Source: Vicia villosa
Taxonomy: Eukaryota > Streptophyta > Magnoliopsida > Fabales > Fabaceae
Reading direction: 5' to 3'
Assembly: GCF_029867415.1 (NCBI RefSeq)
Contig: NC_081183.1
Coordinates: 59,346,336-59,410,335, forward strand
DNA length: 64,000 bases
The first letter of the stretch is position 1. Each line of letters opens with the position of its first letter. A program made the position numbers and the translations under genes. Under the pieces are notes generated by a model. It did not search any database. It saw only the letters and a program-made list of their open reading frames with translations, and had not been told where the DNA came from. This document shows, piece after piece, positions 1 to 11,923 of this stretch.

Positions 1-1644
1 GTTGATTCATGACCATTGAGTGGGTGGTGAGCCAGGTGCTCAGCTAGAATGCTTCCTTTCACGGCTTTCTGTGCGTGATACTCAATGTCGTATTCTGATA
101 ACAACATCTGCCAACGGGAAATTCTCCCAGTTAAAGCAGGTTTCTCAAAGATGTACTTGATTGGATCCATATGAGAGATCAAACAAGTAGTATGTCGAAT
201 CATGTACTGGCGGAGACGCTTGGCAGCCCAGGCCAAAGCACAACACGTCTTCTCGAGCATGGAGTAGCGGGATTCACAGTCAGTGAATTTCTTACTTAGG
301 TAGTAAATGGCATGCTCTTTTCTTTTCGTCTCGTCTTGCTGTCTAAGGACACAACCCATGGAATCTTCTAAGACGGTTAAGTACATTATCAAAGGTCTTC
401 CTTCCACTGGAGGAGACAAGATGGGTGGTTCGAGCAGATATTCTGTAATGCTGTCGAACGCTTTCTGACAATCGTCTGTCCAGACGCAACTTTGATTTTT
501 CCGTAGAAGTTTGAAAATAGGAGCGCAAGTTGCAGTCATGAGATATATGAATCTCGAGATGTAATTCAGACGTCCAAGAAATCCTCTAACTTGTTTCTCG
601 GTTCTGGGTGAAGGCATTTCTTGAATTGCCTTGACTTTGTCTGGATCTACTTCAATTCCTCGTTTGCTGACGATGAAACCAAGGAGTTTTCCTGAGTAGA
701 CACCAAAGGTGCACTTGTTGGGGTTCAGGCGAAGCTGAAACTTCCGTAAGCGTTGAAATAACTTTGTCAGATCCTGTATGTGATCTTCTTCATTTTCTGA
801 TTTGGCAATCATGCCGTCCACATAGACTTCCACTTATTTATGCATCATGTCGTGGAAAAGCGTAGTCATGGCACTTTGATAAGTTGCCCCAGCGTTCTTT
901 AGTCCAAAAGGCATAACGCGATAGCACAACGTGCCCCAGGGGGTGATGAAAGCTGTTTTCTCCATGTCTTCAGGTGCCATTTTGATTTGGTTGTATCCTG
1001 AAAATCCGTCCATGAATGAGAAAACTTTGGATTTTGCTATACTGTCTACCAACATATCAATATGTGGTAAAGGAAAATCATCCTTAGGGCTAGCTTTGTT
1101 CAAATCTCTGTAGTCGACGCACATGCGGACTTTTCCGTCTTTCTTAGGAACGGGTACAATGTTAGCTAACCACTGAGGGTATTCTGAAGTGACGAGGAAA
1201 CCTGCGTTGATCTGCTTTTGAACTTCCTCCTTGATTTTCATTGCCATCTCCGGATGAGTTCTTCTTAATTTTTGCTTGACCGGAGGGCATTCTGCTTTTA
1301 ATGGCAAGTGATGCTCCACTATACTGGTATCCAACCCTGGCATATCTTGATAAGACCAAGCGAAGACATTTGAGAATTCTTTGAGCAGTCGTATCAAACT
1401 CTCTCTGATCTCTGAACTGAGCGAAGCTCCAATCTTAACCTCTTTTCTGTTTCCATTGGAACCAAGGTTAATGATCTCTAGAGGCTCATTGTATGGCTGA
1501 ATGGCCTCTTCCTTTTGTTGAAGTAATCATGAAATTTCCTTTGATACTTCTTCGTCTTCTTCTTCCTCTGCCTCGAATACAGGAAACTCAAAGCTTGGAG
1601 AAGTCATACGGTCGTTCGTTTCAACGGGGTATTTTATGATTAAT
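1..1644 (-). pseudogene. Ogre A reverse transcriptase/RNase H (second coding exon, partial)
   Basis: Encodes RT followed by RNase H, which copy the element RNA into DNA in the cytoplasmic particle. Coding resumes straight after the intron acceptor at 1645. An acidic stretch is followed by RT motifs in 834-1397: VPVPKKDGK, CVDYRDLNK, FSFMDGFSGYNQIKM and MPFGLKNAGATYQ. RNase H-like sequence covers about 1-480. Three lesions are visible. A TGA at 1527-1529 stands where copy B has Arg. A TAA at 834-836 lies five codons before the catalytic motif. The motif itself reads YVDG instead of YVDD (Gly codon 813-815). This copy cannot give active RT. The frame between 833 and 1 otherwise looks open. The archaeal-type RNase H and integrase would lie to the left. 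Confidence 0.9.
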
Positions 1645-1971
1645 CTGCATATGTGTGATAAGTTTTATTTAGACAACGAGGGAAGACTCGGTGTATGCAG
1701 TTAATGGAATATTTTGATGTTTTTTAAGGGTGTTTTTTAGGATTACCAATTTCCGAAAAAGAAAAGGAATAACTAAACGAAGGAACAGAATGACATTTTT
1801 ATTTATTGACAGTCATTTCTTGAAACAAAGACCCTCTAAAACAAAACTCTATTGCTTTGGGCGAAGCAAAGAGGGACATTTTCCTAAGAAATAGTAAAAT
1901 GTAAAGCCCTATGAAACATCTCTTCACCCTGGGCTATGGTGAGAGGACAAAATAAAGGTAAAAGTTCCTAC
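1645..1971 (-). other. Ogre A intron between protease/linker and RT
   Basis: On the minus strand the donor GTAGGA starts at 1971 and the acceptor ATATGCAG ends at 1645, giving 327 bp. The first coding stretch hits a stop that lies within the donor (CCTAAGTAG). Joining at CCTAA to the base after CAG keeps one open frame into RT. Splicing of an intron at this place in Ogre is established. Copy B has the same boundaries and exactly the same length. Confidence 0.88.
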
Positions 1972-4028
1972 TTAGGAGTGCGAACAACAGTTGAAACTTC
2001 AACAGCTGTCCAGTAGTGGCGAACCCCATTGTGCACTAAGTAATCTGGAACCTTAGGCTTAAGCTGGCCTATGGTAGGTCTTGATTTACCAACCACTGTC
2101 TTTACAACACTCAGACGGTCTTCTTCTACTTCAGCAGACTGAGCGGTGTGAGCATACCCATTTCCAAGTGGAGTATGTCGGTTTTTCTTTTGAGGAAACT
2201 TCCAATCATCCGAATGGAGAGACTCGTTGTCGGAGACACTTTCGAGATCATCCTCTTCTGTATTTTGGTCTTTCTCTTCTCCCAAGATGGCATTGACTAG
2301 ATATGTGAACTCTAGATCCGTAGCCTCGGAAGGTGACTTGGGGATATAATCCTCAATGATGATTTCACCGGATGCTGATGAATAGCAAGGGTTATACTTC
2401 TCTTTTGGCTGAGAGAGGTACTCAAAATCACTGTTCCATCCAGTTGGAACAATATCTTCAAGAGAGATTCTTGAACTTTCAGGAGCGGAGTATTTCACCA
2501 TGTAGTCGAATTTTCCGCTTGGTTCTCCTAATGTGTCCCAAGTCTCTTCGGGGATAGGAGGAACTTCTTCTGATGAACCATGACTTCTGGTGGTGAAGCT
2601 GTTAGTAACTTCATCACTGCTTGGTTGAGTCTTACTTTCAAATCCTTTAATCGGATAACAGCAAGGTGACTCAGACTCTGATAGGGCTATGTATCCTTCC
2701 TCGAGAAGGTAGGACATACATTCCACTTCAAAATTCTCATCGGTGTCTTCCATACCGACGGTATTGACTGTTTGTTGAACAGGTTGAAGAAAACCTCCAC
2801 TGCAGAAAGTTTCTTGAATAGGGAGAACTACCTCAATCCCTGGGATAGCCTTTGATGATGTTGGAAAGAATCCAATTCCTGTTCTATTCTTGTTGTTGGT
2901 AGGAATATTAATGTGCCCCCAACCACTGGTAGTGCCATCCTTTACAACTTCGATTGCATCTTTGTAGGAAGAAATAGACGCTGCTTTCTCCTTTCCTTTG
3001 TCCAAGGAAAGTGCTTGGAATTTAGTTCCAACAACTTCTTTTGGTTCTATGTCGGAGAATGATGACAGGTTGCTTACGATCAGAGCTCGTTCTCCACATA
3101 CGGTTACCAATTTGTCATTTCTTATGAACATCAGTTTCTGATGAAGTGTTGAAGTAATTGCCCCAGCCTTATGAATCTATGGGCGACCTAGCAAACAACT
3201 GTATTGTGCTGGGATATCCATAACCTGGAAAGTGATCTTGAACGTCTGAGGTCCAATAGTTATGGGAAGATCCACTTCTCCGAAAACTGACTTTCTTGAT
3301 CCATCAAATGCTTTGACAATGACATGACTTTTTCTTAGAGGGTAATCTTCGAAAGATAATCTTGACAATGTTGATTTAGGCATGACGTTGAGAGAGGATC
3401 CATTGTCTATTAGGACTCCTGTAAGAACATCACCCATGCAGCCAACTGAGATGTGAAGTGGAAGATTGTGATCTACTCCTTCTTCAGGAAGATCTTTGTC
3501 ACAGAAACTTAAGTTAACTCCGGCGGAGATGTTGGCAACGATGTTGTTGAATTGGCTTATTGTGACGCTAGGTTCTACAAAAGCTTGTTCCAAAACTTTC
3601 TGTAGAGCTTCCCTATGAGCTTCAGAACTCAATAGCAGGGAAAGAACAGAGATCCTAGATGGAGTATGTAGTAATTGATCTACAATGTTGTATTCACTCC
3701 TCTGGATTAACTTCAAGATCTCGTCATTTTCTTTCGCTTGAACAGCATTGGTCGGATGATTTTCTTGCCTATGTGGTACTTCCTCCGAAGGTTTCTCCAC
3801 ATTTTCTGTTGTTCTGTTGAAGACTCGTCCACTTCTGGTGACTCGACTAACATCAGCAATGTTGACAACAGACGGTAATGGTATCTCCTTACCATTTTCA
3901 ATGTATGTAGCATTGTACTTGTATGGTATAGCCTTGCTGGACTCATACGGTACAGGACCTGGTAAGTAGATGACTAACGGTGCAGCTGCTGTCTTCCTGC
4001 TATCATACTTAACTTGCATTGGTTCAAC
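1972..4028 (-). pseudogene. Ogre A protease and acidic linker
   Basis: Encodes a retropepsin-like aspartic protease followed by a long acidic linker that leads to RT after splicing. The protease active site is LIDNGSSLNVMP at about 3405-3430, with the C-terminal YSCLLGRP near 3180. The upstream part (about 3480-4019) is a basic, then Glu-rich spacer of unknown role. A TAG at 3177-3179 replaces the Trp seen in copy B just after GRP and cuts the protein. The frame is then open to 1972 with many Asp, Glu and Ser residues. An in-frame TAA at 4029-4031 separates it from gag, and copy B has the same stop. Confidence 0.85.
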
Positions 4029-6233
4029 TTAATTAATTTGAGGAGATATGGTAAAGACTTCATCATCTTCTCTGTTGGCAAGAACAGTAATGGTATTGTC
4101 ATCCATCAGCTTTTGAATGTCGTTGCGAACACGCAAACATCCTCGTAAATTTCTTCGACAGATTTCGCATCTACTGTAAGCGTGGGAATTCGTTCCAAAG
4201 TAGGCAAGTCCATTTAAAGTCTTATGGAACCCGACTACCGATGCTTCAAGATCTTCACCTTTGTAGATTTTGTATTCTCCTGGACATCCTTGAACCATGT
4301 TGATGTCATGCTCAGTTCTGACTCGGATATGTTGAAACCATCCTAAGTCCATTTGTTCTTGTAATGCAGCTTGAACTACGACACATCCTTGATTATTCTT
4401 TGGACAAATATCGCATGTGAAGTAGTTGTGAGGTGGTACATGACCGTACCCAGCTTGTTTAGCGTGCATCTTGACAAGATTTTCCCCTATCTGACGAATG
4501 TCGTAGATTTGAATGACGTTAGGGTGTTGATCTATCAGATTTACTGAAGCTTCTTTATGCTGCGGCAAAGGATTTGCTTGGACGTTTGGACTAGTATCTT
4601 TGAAGGATAACATTCCGCTCTTCATTAATCGTTGGACGTCAACCTTGAAAGAGAAACAGTTCTCAATATTGTTACCTGGTGCCCCTTGATGATAGGGACA
4701 AGATTGGTCAGCCTTATACCATGGTGAGGAACTGTTTGTAGGATTTGGAGGACTTCTCGTCTGAATGAGTCCTTTTTCCAGTAATGTTGGAAACAATTCT
4801 GCATACGACATTGGTACGGGGTCAAAGGCAGGATACCTTGGAGCCCGATTGCTGTAATTTGGAGGTCGAACATGCTGCTGAGGTTGCTGCGACCTTTGTT
4901 GAATTTGTTGTTGCGGGACCTGAGGTTGATAAGCTGGCGCTGAGTTAACAACCGGAGTTATTGCTGCAACTTGAGGTTGGAATTTCTTCTTGATTTTGTG
5001 CAAGACATTGCTGACATCTTGATCCTTTTTCTTCTAGAAAGAACTTCCATACTTCCTTGGACCAATAGAAGATTCTGGTTCTTTGTTCAAGCGTCCTTCC
5101 CGAACTGCTTCTTCTAAACGTACACCCATGTTTACCATCTAGGTAAAGTCACTTGGTGCACTTGCAACCATTCGTCCGTAGTAAAATGGACTCAAAGTTT
5201 TGAGATAGATTTTTGTCATTTCTTTCTCTTTAAGTGGTGGAAAAATTTGAGCAGCAACTTCACGCCATCTCTGAGCATATTCCTTGAAGCTTTCTCTATC
5301 CTTTTGAGTCATGGCCCGGAGTTGATCTCTGTCGGGAGCCATATCCAGATTGTACTTATACTGTTTGATGAAGGCCTCTCCGAGGTCTCGAAAGGTACGA
5401 ATCTCTGAACTGTCCAAGTTCAGGTACCATTTGAGTGAAGCACCAGTCAGGTTGTCTTGAAAATAATGAATGAGCAATTGTTGATTATCAGTCTGAGTTG
5501 ACATTCTTCGAGCGTACATTACGAGATGACTTTGTGGGCATGAATTCCCTCTGTACTTCTCGAAATCTGGTACTTTGAATTTGTGAGGAATCTTAACATT
5601 TGGAACCAGACAGAGGTCTGCAGCATTCTTTCCAAATAGATCTTGTCCTCGAAGAGTCTTGAGTTCCTTCTGCATTTGCAAAAACTGTTCCTGGAACTCG
5701 TCCAATCTTTCATACACGCCAGCATCCACACTTGGAGCGTGATGATATACTTGTCCGCCCGGTGGAGGAAAAGTATGCATAATCGGTCGTGGAGAAGCCA
5801 TGACAGCAGATCTTGGTATCTCAGCATTCTGTTGTGCGAAACCCATTGCCGTTGCTCTTGGAACTTCAATTTCCAGAGGTTTGTAACCCTCCGGTGGACG
5901 CATATCCATGGTGACTTTTGGAACTTCAGAAGCTGGAGGTATGTACCCTTCTGGAATAAAGTTATACGGCATGCCCCAAGGTCGATCAGGCGGCATGGTA
6001 TACTGAGGAATAGGAGTAGAAACAATCTCGGAAACCACAGTCCTTTGCGGTTCTTCTGGCGTTGGTCGATTCTGCGCAACTACCAGGGCTTCTACCATAC
6101 TATTGAGTCTTTCAACAGTACCTTTGAGAGTATTAATCTCTTCTCTGAGTTCTTCATTCTCTTGCTCAAAGTCTTCCATTCTTTTCTTGCGACTTGAACG
6201 AGTGTTGTATGGATGAGACAGCTTGAAAGTCTT
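4029..6233 (-). pseudogene. Ogre A Gag
   Basis: Structural Gag protein. An N-terminal Glu/Leu-rich coiled-coil-like segment (about 6179-6080) is followed by a Pro-rich region, then the retrotransposon Gag core (about 5560-5140, with KWYLNLDSSEIRTFRDL and ESFKEYAQRWREVA). Next come a Gln/Pro-rich stretch and a zinc-knuckle-like CPYH..ENC near 4680. Cys-rich blocks (CDICPKNNQGC, CEICRRNLRGC) follow to the stop. Copy B starts with ATG where this copy has AAG (6231-6233), so the usual start is lost and the first in-frame ATG is at 6179. TAG stops at 5139-5141 and 5034-5036 break the frame. The third zinc ligand His is Asn here. Confidence 0.88.
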
Positions 6234-6468
6234 GGTTCACCTCCTTCTCCTCCTCTCTTTCTGGAGAAAGGAAAGTGACTATTAGATCCGCGACAATTCT
6301 CGTGTCAGTGCGTACAGCTAAAGCGATGTATGATATGCAATTAAGTTAATATTTTTCAAGGAAACACCATAATTACGTTATGAAACATCAAACTTTTATT
6401 AATTAAGCAAAAACGCCGTTTTTACACACTTTGAAAAGGGAAATACAGAGAAACTGAGAGAAAGGACT

Positions 6469-7906
6469 CTAAAATTTTGACGAAGAGCCGACTTCACGTT
6501 CTAACATCTTCTTCTGTTTCTTGAGCTGAGCGTTCTCTGACGTGAGCTGGTCGATGATCCAGGAAGCAGGAGGGATATGATGAGAAAGTGATGATTGTGT
6601 CACTTGTCGATCGAGTACTTCAAGTAACTCATCCTTCCTTCTTAGGATGTTTTGAATCTCAACATTTTCCGTGTTGACGATTCGATACTTGTTCCTCCAA
6701 GCATTACTTTCTTGGCATACCTTGTTTAATGCCGCTTGTAATTTTTCAACATCGGTGGAGAAAAGGTAAATTGGTTCCCTTAGGGGAATAGGTTCTTGAT
6801 GTTGATATGGCATCCTGAGCTTGAATGCTCTGACGCGTACCCATTGAAGGTAAGGATCCATGGAGATGCAAATATGTTTTTCCTAACAATCTTCTCCCTT
6901 TTGTGCGAACAAGACGCCAGGCTTGGACAATTTCCTTCTTCAGCATGTTTCCATGATCGTCGATGTTTTTGAAGAACAGGCCCTCCAATTGGATGTTACT
7001 TGGTATATTTTTCATGGGATAGCCGTATTGACGACGGGCTAAAGCTAGATTGTAACTGATTCCTCCCTTAGTTCCAATAAGGGGTACGTTGGGATAACTT
7101 CCGCAACTGAAGATGATCTTGGTTTCGTCGTTGTCAGGACTACACCACTCAATGTCTGTATGAGTGAGGGACGTGATTTTCTGTGACCAGTAAAGGCCGT
7201 CCCTCATGCTCCAGAAAGTGCTAGACTTCGGCAGGTGCGAAACGAACCATTCGTATAACAACGGTACGCAGTATGTGATTAATCCTCCTTGCTGCAGGTT
7301 TCTCGAATGCACAGAGTGATAAGCATCCGCAAGCAAGGTTGGAACTGGATTTCCAATTAAGAAGATCTGAATTGCGTTGATGTCGACGAAATTGTTAATG
7401 TTAGGGAACAAAAACAATCCATAGATAAGCAAAGCCAAGATTTCCTCAAATGCGCTCATATCTTGGATGTTGACGAAGTACCGAGCTTGATTAAACAGGA
7501 ATTTGGAGGGCAATCCTTGAATTCCTCCTCTACTCACCATATGAGTTCTGATGTCGACTACGTTCAAAGGGGTAGTTGCAGCAATGATAATGTCGTCAGG
7601 ATTCTTTTCCAAACTGGAGTACGGATCTTGCGCGTACACGGGTATTCCAATCAGACGAGAGTACTCCTCCAACGTAGGCATGAGTTGATAATCTGGAAAG
7701 GTGAAGCAGTGATACGTTGGATCGTAAAACTGCACCAATGTGGGAAGGATCCCATCCACAATGTTGGTATTGAGCAAAGGCAGAAGTTTTCCATACTTCT
7801 CCTTGAAAGCCTGGGGGTTGACCACCAGTTTTCCGAGCTTTCCCAGTTCCTCGACCTGGGGAATCTTAAAGGTGTATTTCCTAGCTCTCTTTCTTCCGTA
7901 ATCCAT
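6469..7906 (-). pseudogene. Ogre A ORF1 (plant-mobile-domain-like), frameshifted
   Basis: The extra ORF upstream of gag that marks Ogre elements; its function is unknown. I chose the ATG at 7904-7906 (MDYGRKRARKY) because the alternative upstream ATG at 7957 is not conserved in copy B. The N-terminal half has a pattern like the plant mobile (aminotransferase-like) domain: FTFPDYQLMPTLEEYSRLIG near 7690. The C-terminal part is a predicted coiled coil (heptad-like Leu/Glu/Lys around 6480-6720). One extra T in the run at 6877-6881 shifts the frame after RRLLGK. The remainder continues in another frame from about 6861 and ends at 6469. Confidence 0.82.
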
Positions 7907-8698
7907 GGTACAGATCCTTAAGTCCTTTATCCGTTTCTCTCTCTCTCTGAAGTTCAAAACGTTCGTTATTTAGTTTCCTTGAAAAACGACTCGAAATAGA
8001 CTCTTTTGTTTTTAGTTGTTATTAATGAATGATGCATGAATGCATGAATGCACACACAAGAGTTTTAAACAAACATGGCGTTGAAGGGTATAGTGGTCAT
8101 GAAGTCAAAACGCAAACCTCGCCCCAATGGTAAACTAAGGATAAGGATTTTTGTACCTGTAGAACGGGTTCTAGGGGTCTCAGAGTTTTTGCTCAACCTT
8201 AAAGATACGTTGATTGGTATCTATAAGAGAGTTTTCTCTGAGTGTAGTATCTGCGTGACAATTACTTTCGTAATCACCGCTCTACGTCCTAAAAAAGGCT
8301 TTAAGTGGGGTTAATGTGTTTCTAGGTCCTCCTGGTACAAATCAGTCTCGGAATGCAGTGGCGCAGTTAATCACAACCAGCCAGGCAAATCCCAAGAGTA
8401 GAATTGTGAACCACGATTAGAGGGTCTTCACCGGGAAGACATCCTCCATCCTATCTTATGTTGCACTCAAATCCGGGTATAGGATTTCTCACCACAAGGG
8501 GGAATCAAGCCCTTTCCCGATACAGAATAAACAAAATAAACAAATATATATGCAACAATCACATGATATGACACAGAGGTTAGGCAGGACCTCTCTTGTT
8601 TGAGGGGGAATTTGGCATCCCTAATTCCTCATTGGGGCTGGACCAGCAACAGGTCAACCATTGGTTTGGATGAAAAACCAAGGTTTTTAACACTTATA
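7907..8698 (-). other. Ogre A 5' untranslated leader
   Basis: Non-coding stretch between PBS and ORF1. It matches the leader of copy B at 38152-38932 across most of its length. It contains one TTCACCGGGAAGAC motif (8427-8440), the same motif repeated in the LTR. The short plus-strand ORF at 8075-8314 is not conserved and is taken as chance. Confidence 0.7.
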
Positions 8699-8716
8699 TC
8701 CCCAGCAGGGTCGCCA
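8699..8716 (-). other. Ogre A primer binding site (tRNA-Arg type)
   Basis: The minus strand reads TGGCGACCCTGCTGGGGA, one change from the Ogre PBS seen in copy B. It lies six bases inside the LTR end, as in B. Confidence 0.93.
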
Positions 8717-9871
8717 TTTTTCTGTGCTTTTCGTTTTTTTTACCTCCCCGTTTCACTTGGGAGGAAGGCACGCTAGACCCTTCACGCGAAATTTGTAAGG
8801 AGAATGCGGTCGGGATTGGATGAATTTTATTTCAATTCTTCCTACGATATCACACGAACTTTCTTATTGTCCTACGAGTAGGAAAGGGGAAAAAGATCTC
8901 AACTAAACCCTAAGAGTTTGCTAAGTGTGGGGATTTCACCTAGACTAGAAATTCTGGAGTCCGGGGGGTCGGTTATATGTAGGGAAGTGTTTAAACACCC
9001 TACATATCTGTAGTACTCTACAAGAACCTTCTCTGTGTCATTGTGATTGTGTTTATTGCTAATGATTGGGAAAGTTTCTCCTTTGTGTTAGGAGAAGGAA
9101 TTGAATTGATTAAAGAAAGACAGACAGACAGACAAAACTGACTATTTTTGGTATTTTATTAGCTCGCTGAGATTCCTTGTGAACCTCATGCCTACATATC
9201 CCTAGTTGAAGTCAGAGCTTAATGTAGTTCGGGGAACTAACTAGGGAAATTAATGATTTTTGGTGCCTTGCTTGAAGCTCAAGGTTGAAGCTTTGAATTA
9301 AATCTCTGCTTACAGTAAAGAGGCATGAAATCATCTTTACAGAGAGGTATTTGTACTATTCTACCACAAACATTTTGAAAGAGTGACAGAATAACTGGAT
9401 TCATTTCATTAAGAGAGTGACCTTACTTGTGTGTTTGCAAGTATGCTAGTATCTCTTGAATGAAAGAAAGATGCTCGTCCAAATTAGGGAAAGTGTACAA
9501 GTCTGGGGATGTGCCAGAGCATGTATTTCAGAGTCCTAAATGGGAAACTTTGATTGAAATTGAAATTGAAATGTTGAAATGTTTGTTTGTTTGAATGTGG
9601 TAGAGTAGTAAAAATATCTCTCTATAGAGATAAGCTATGTCTATCTACTGTATGAAAGATTTGACTTTAGCTGGCTTGCATGAGGCCCAAGCTTGAGGCT
9701 TTTGATTAATTTATTGACTTATTGAAATGATAACTCTACTGGGGAGAATTTAAACTAAGGAGTTTTTTTGTGTTCTGTACAAAGCCCAGAATTGAGGCTG
9801 ACTCTTGCTGAGGAATTTATCTTTTAAAGGAATGAGTCTTTGAATTTGAAGGAGTGATTTTGGAAGCTAAC

Positions 9872-10200
9872 CCTTTCCAGGGATTTTGACTTAGCTGGAG
9901 AAATTGTCTGTTAAAAAGACTGATTTTATCATGTTGTTGGAGGCTGACCCTTTCCAGGGGTTTTGACTCTTTTGGAGAAATCATCTCCTAAGAGAATGAA
10001 TCTTTGGATTTGAAAGACTGATTTTGGAGGCTAACCCTTTCCAGGGGTTTTTGGTAAAATGAAGGAATGTGTGGAGGCTAACCCTTTCCAGGGATTTTTG
10101 TTTGAAATGAAAGAATGAAAGGAGGCTAACCCTTTCCAGGGATTTTTGTTTGAAATGAAAGAATGAATGGAGGCTAACCCTTTCCAGGGATTTTTTTGTT
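9872..10200 (-). repeat. short tandem repeats in Ogre A LTR
   Basis: The motif GGCTAACCCTTTCCAGGG, with small variants, occurs at about 9872, 9940, 10026, 10074, 10121 and 10169. The last three copies are spaced 47-48 bp apart. The B LTR has a single clear copy at about 36845-36868. Confidence 0.85.
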
Positions 10201-10651
10201 AAAATGAATGGCAGAAAGATTATCTAGTGGAGACTTCTTGTTTAAAGCCCAAGATGAAGGCTGACTCTTGCTGAGGATAAGCAAACATGGATCCTAGACT
10301 CTGCTAAGGAAAATTGATGAAGATAAGGGTGACAGAGAATGTCCATGTCTCTCATTCCAAAAATGTACTCAATGTAAAATTGAGACAAACTTAGCTTGTT
10401 TAAAGTCTGGTTTTAATTGGAAGAAACTCACCAGGATAGGCTAAAAGGTAACTAAAGACCTGTTCCTATGTTTATAAGAAACCTGATGGGTCCTTGTATA
10501 CAAGCTCAAGAGGAAGCTGGGAATGCTTTTAAGAAGCCTGTGGGTCCTTGTACAAAGCCCAAGAGGAGGCTAATCCAGGGTCCTTGTTATAGCACAAGAG
10601 AAAGCTATGTGGTTTTGAACTTATTTTGGCTCTAAGCAAATGGGTAAGAGG

Positions 10652-11114
10652 TTTCACCGGGAATAAATACTCTTTGGGTGGATGTGTCCTATTTTGGGTT
10701 CTAAGGTTTTTGCCAAGATGTTTCACCGGGAATAATTCATCTTGGGGGTTTGAACTACAGATCTCTAATTAGGAAAGAGCCTTCACCGGGAAGACATTCT
10801 CAATCCTAGGCCATATTCCTATAATATATATATATAGTTTAACTGTCCTAGGGTTTACACTCAAACGTAGTTCTAAACAAATATATGCACAGTTTATATT
10901 TGACACTAATTTAAACAAAGACTGTAAATTGAAAGCTTGTAAAGCCTAACCTGGATGGAGTGGAGGCCTTTGAAGAAGTATGTACAAAGACTTACCAGCA
11001 ATTTGTTTTGATAACAGTTGAATATTTATTATAAACAGTTAAGGGTTTTGAAAACAGAAGAAGTGAAGATGGACAAAGGTCACATAGGTATCTGAAGAGT
11101 TTCACCGGGAATAA
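10652..11114 (-). promoter_or_regulatory. TATA-like run and repeated CCCGGTGAA motifs, Ogre A LTR
   Basis: In element orientation, a TATA-like run (10837-10820) is followed by the motif TTCCCGGTGAA at 10790-10781, 10730-10721 and 10666-10653. One more copy lies upstream at 11114-11101 and one in the leader (8440-8427). The same order exists in copy B. A promoter role for the TATA-like run is inference. Confidence 0.4.
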
Positions 11115-11708
11115 TGCCCTTCAAATACCAGAAGAATGTTTTGAAAACAGAAAGGAGATTTTGAAAATACAGTTTTTTGAAAACAAACTATGAAAAGAAA
11201 AAGGTGTTGGGTCTTACACTCTAATAGAGGCCCAATACTTTATAGTACTGGTTGTAAAAACAGTTGGAAGAAGATTGGAATGATATAAGGTTCTGTTGTT
11301 TGAAAACCTTAATCATCTGTTTAATCGGAGATTGAAAACAGTTTTGAAAATTGACAAAAGTCAACTTAATTAAGGTAAAGATAAAGATCTTTACCTAATT
11401 AAGACCTAAACAATTAGGGTTTTATCATAAAATTATTCACAAAATAATTAGGTTAAAACAAAATGAGTATATGCATTTAAAGTATTTAAGAAAACACTTA
11501 AAACATACTATTTTAAACCTAATAAAAATATATGAAATAAATAATATTTTTATGATTTTTTTTATTATTCACAAAATAGATATATTAAATAACAAGTGTG
11601 TGAAAAATGAAGTGAAAATGATTTAATTTGATAGGTTAATTAATTGTGTGAAGTTGTAAAGAAAATGAAGAGGAAAAGTGATAAAAAATAATGTTTTGGC
11701 CTCACCAT

Positions 11709-11762
11709 GGTTTGAACCCACGCCCTTGAAGCCAACAATCAAAACACACACCAATCAGCCAA
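11709..11762 (-). other. tRNA-like module 2 in Ogre A LTR
   Basis: The minus strand holds a box A-like TTGGCTGATTGG (11762-11751) and a box B-like GGTTCAAACC (11718-11709). There is no acceptor stem, so it is not a tRNA gene. The copy in B has a better box A. Confidence 0.45.
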
Positions 11763-11860
11763 CGTGCGCATGGTGTTATAGAAGGGAATCCATTGCAATA
11801 TGTATGTTGTCTAATGCATAGAGGAGAAAAAAGAAAATAAAATCAAAAGGTCTGGGGCAA

Positions 11861-11923
11861 GGGGGATTCGAACCCCGGACCTTGGGCACGCGCAACACAC
11901 AAATACTCTTTACCACTGGGCTA
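11861..11923 (-). other. tRNA-like module 1 in Ogre A LTR
   Basis: The minus strand has box A TAGCCCAGTGG (11923-11913), then box B and T-loop GGGTTCGAATCCCC (about 11875-11862), close to tRNA spacing. No 7-bp acceptor stem forms, so this is tRNA-derived or tRNA-like rather than functional. Confidence 0.5.

Noticed and set aside
8075..8314. 79-codon ORF on the plus strand
   Set aside because: Antisense to the Ogre A leader and not conserved in the matching leader of copy B.
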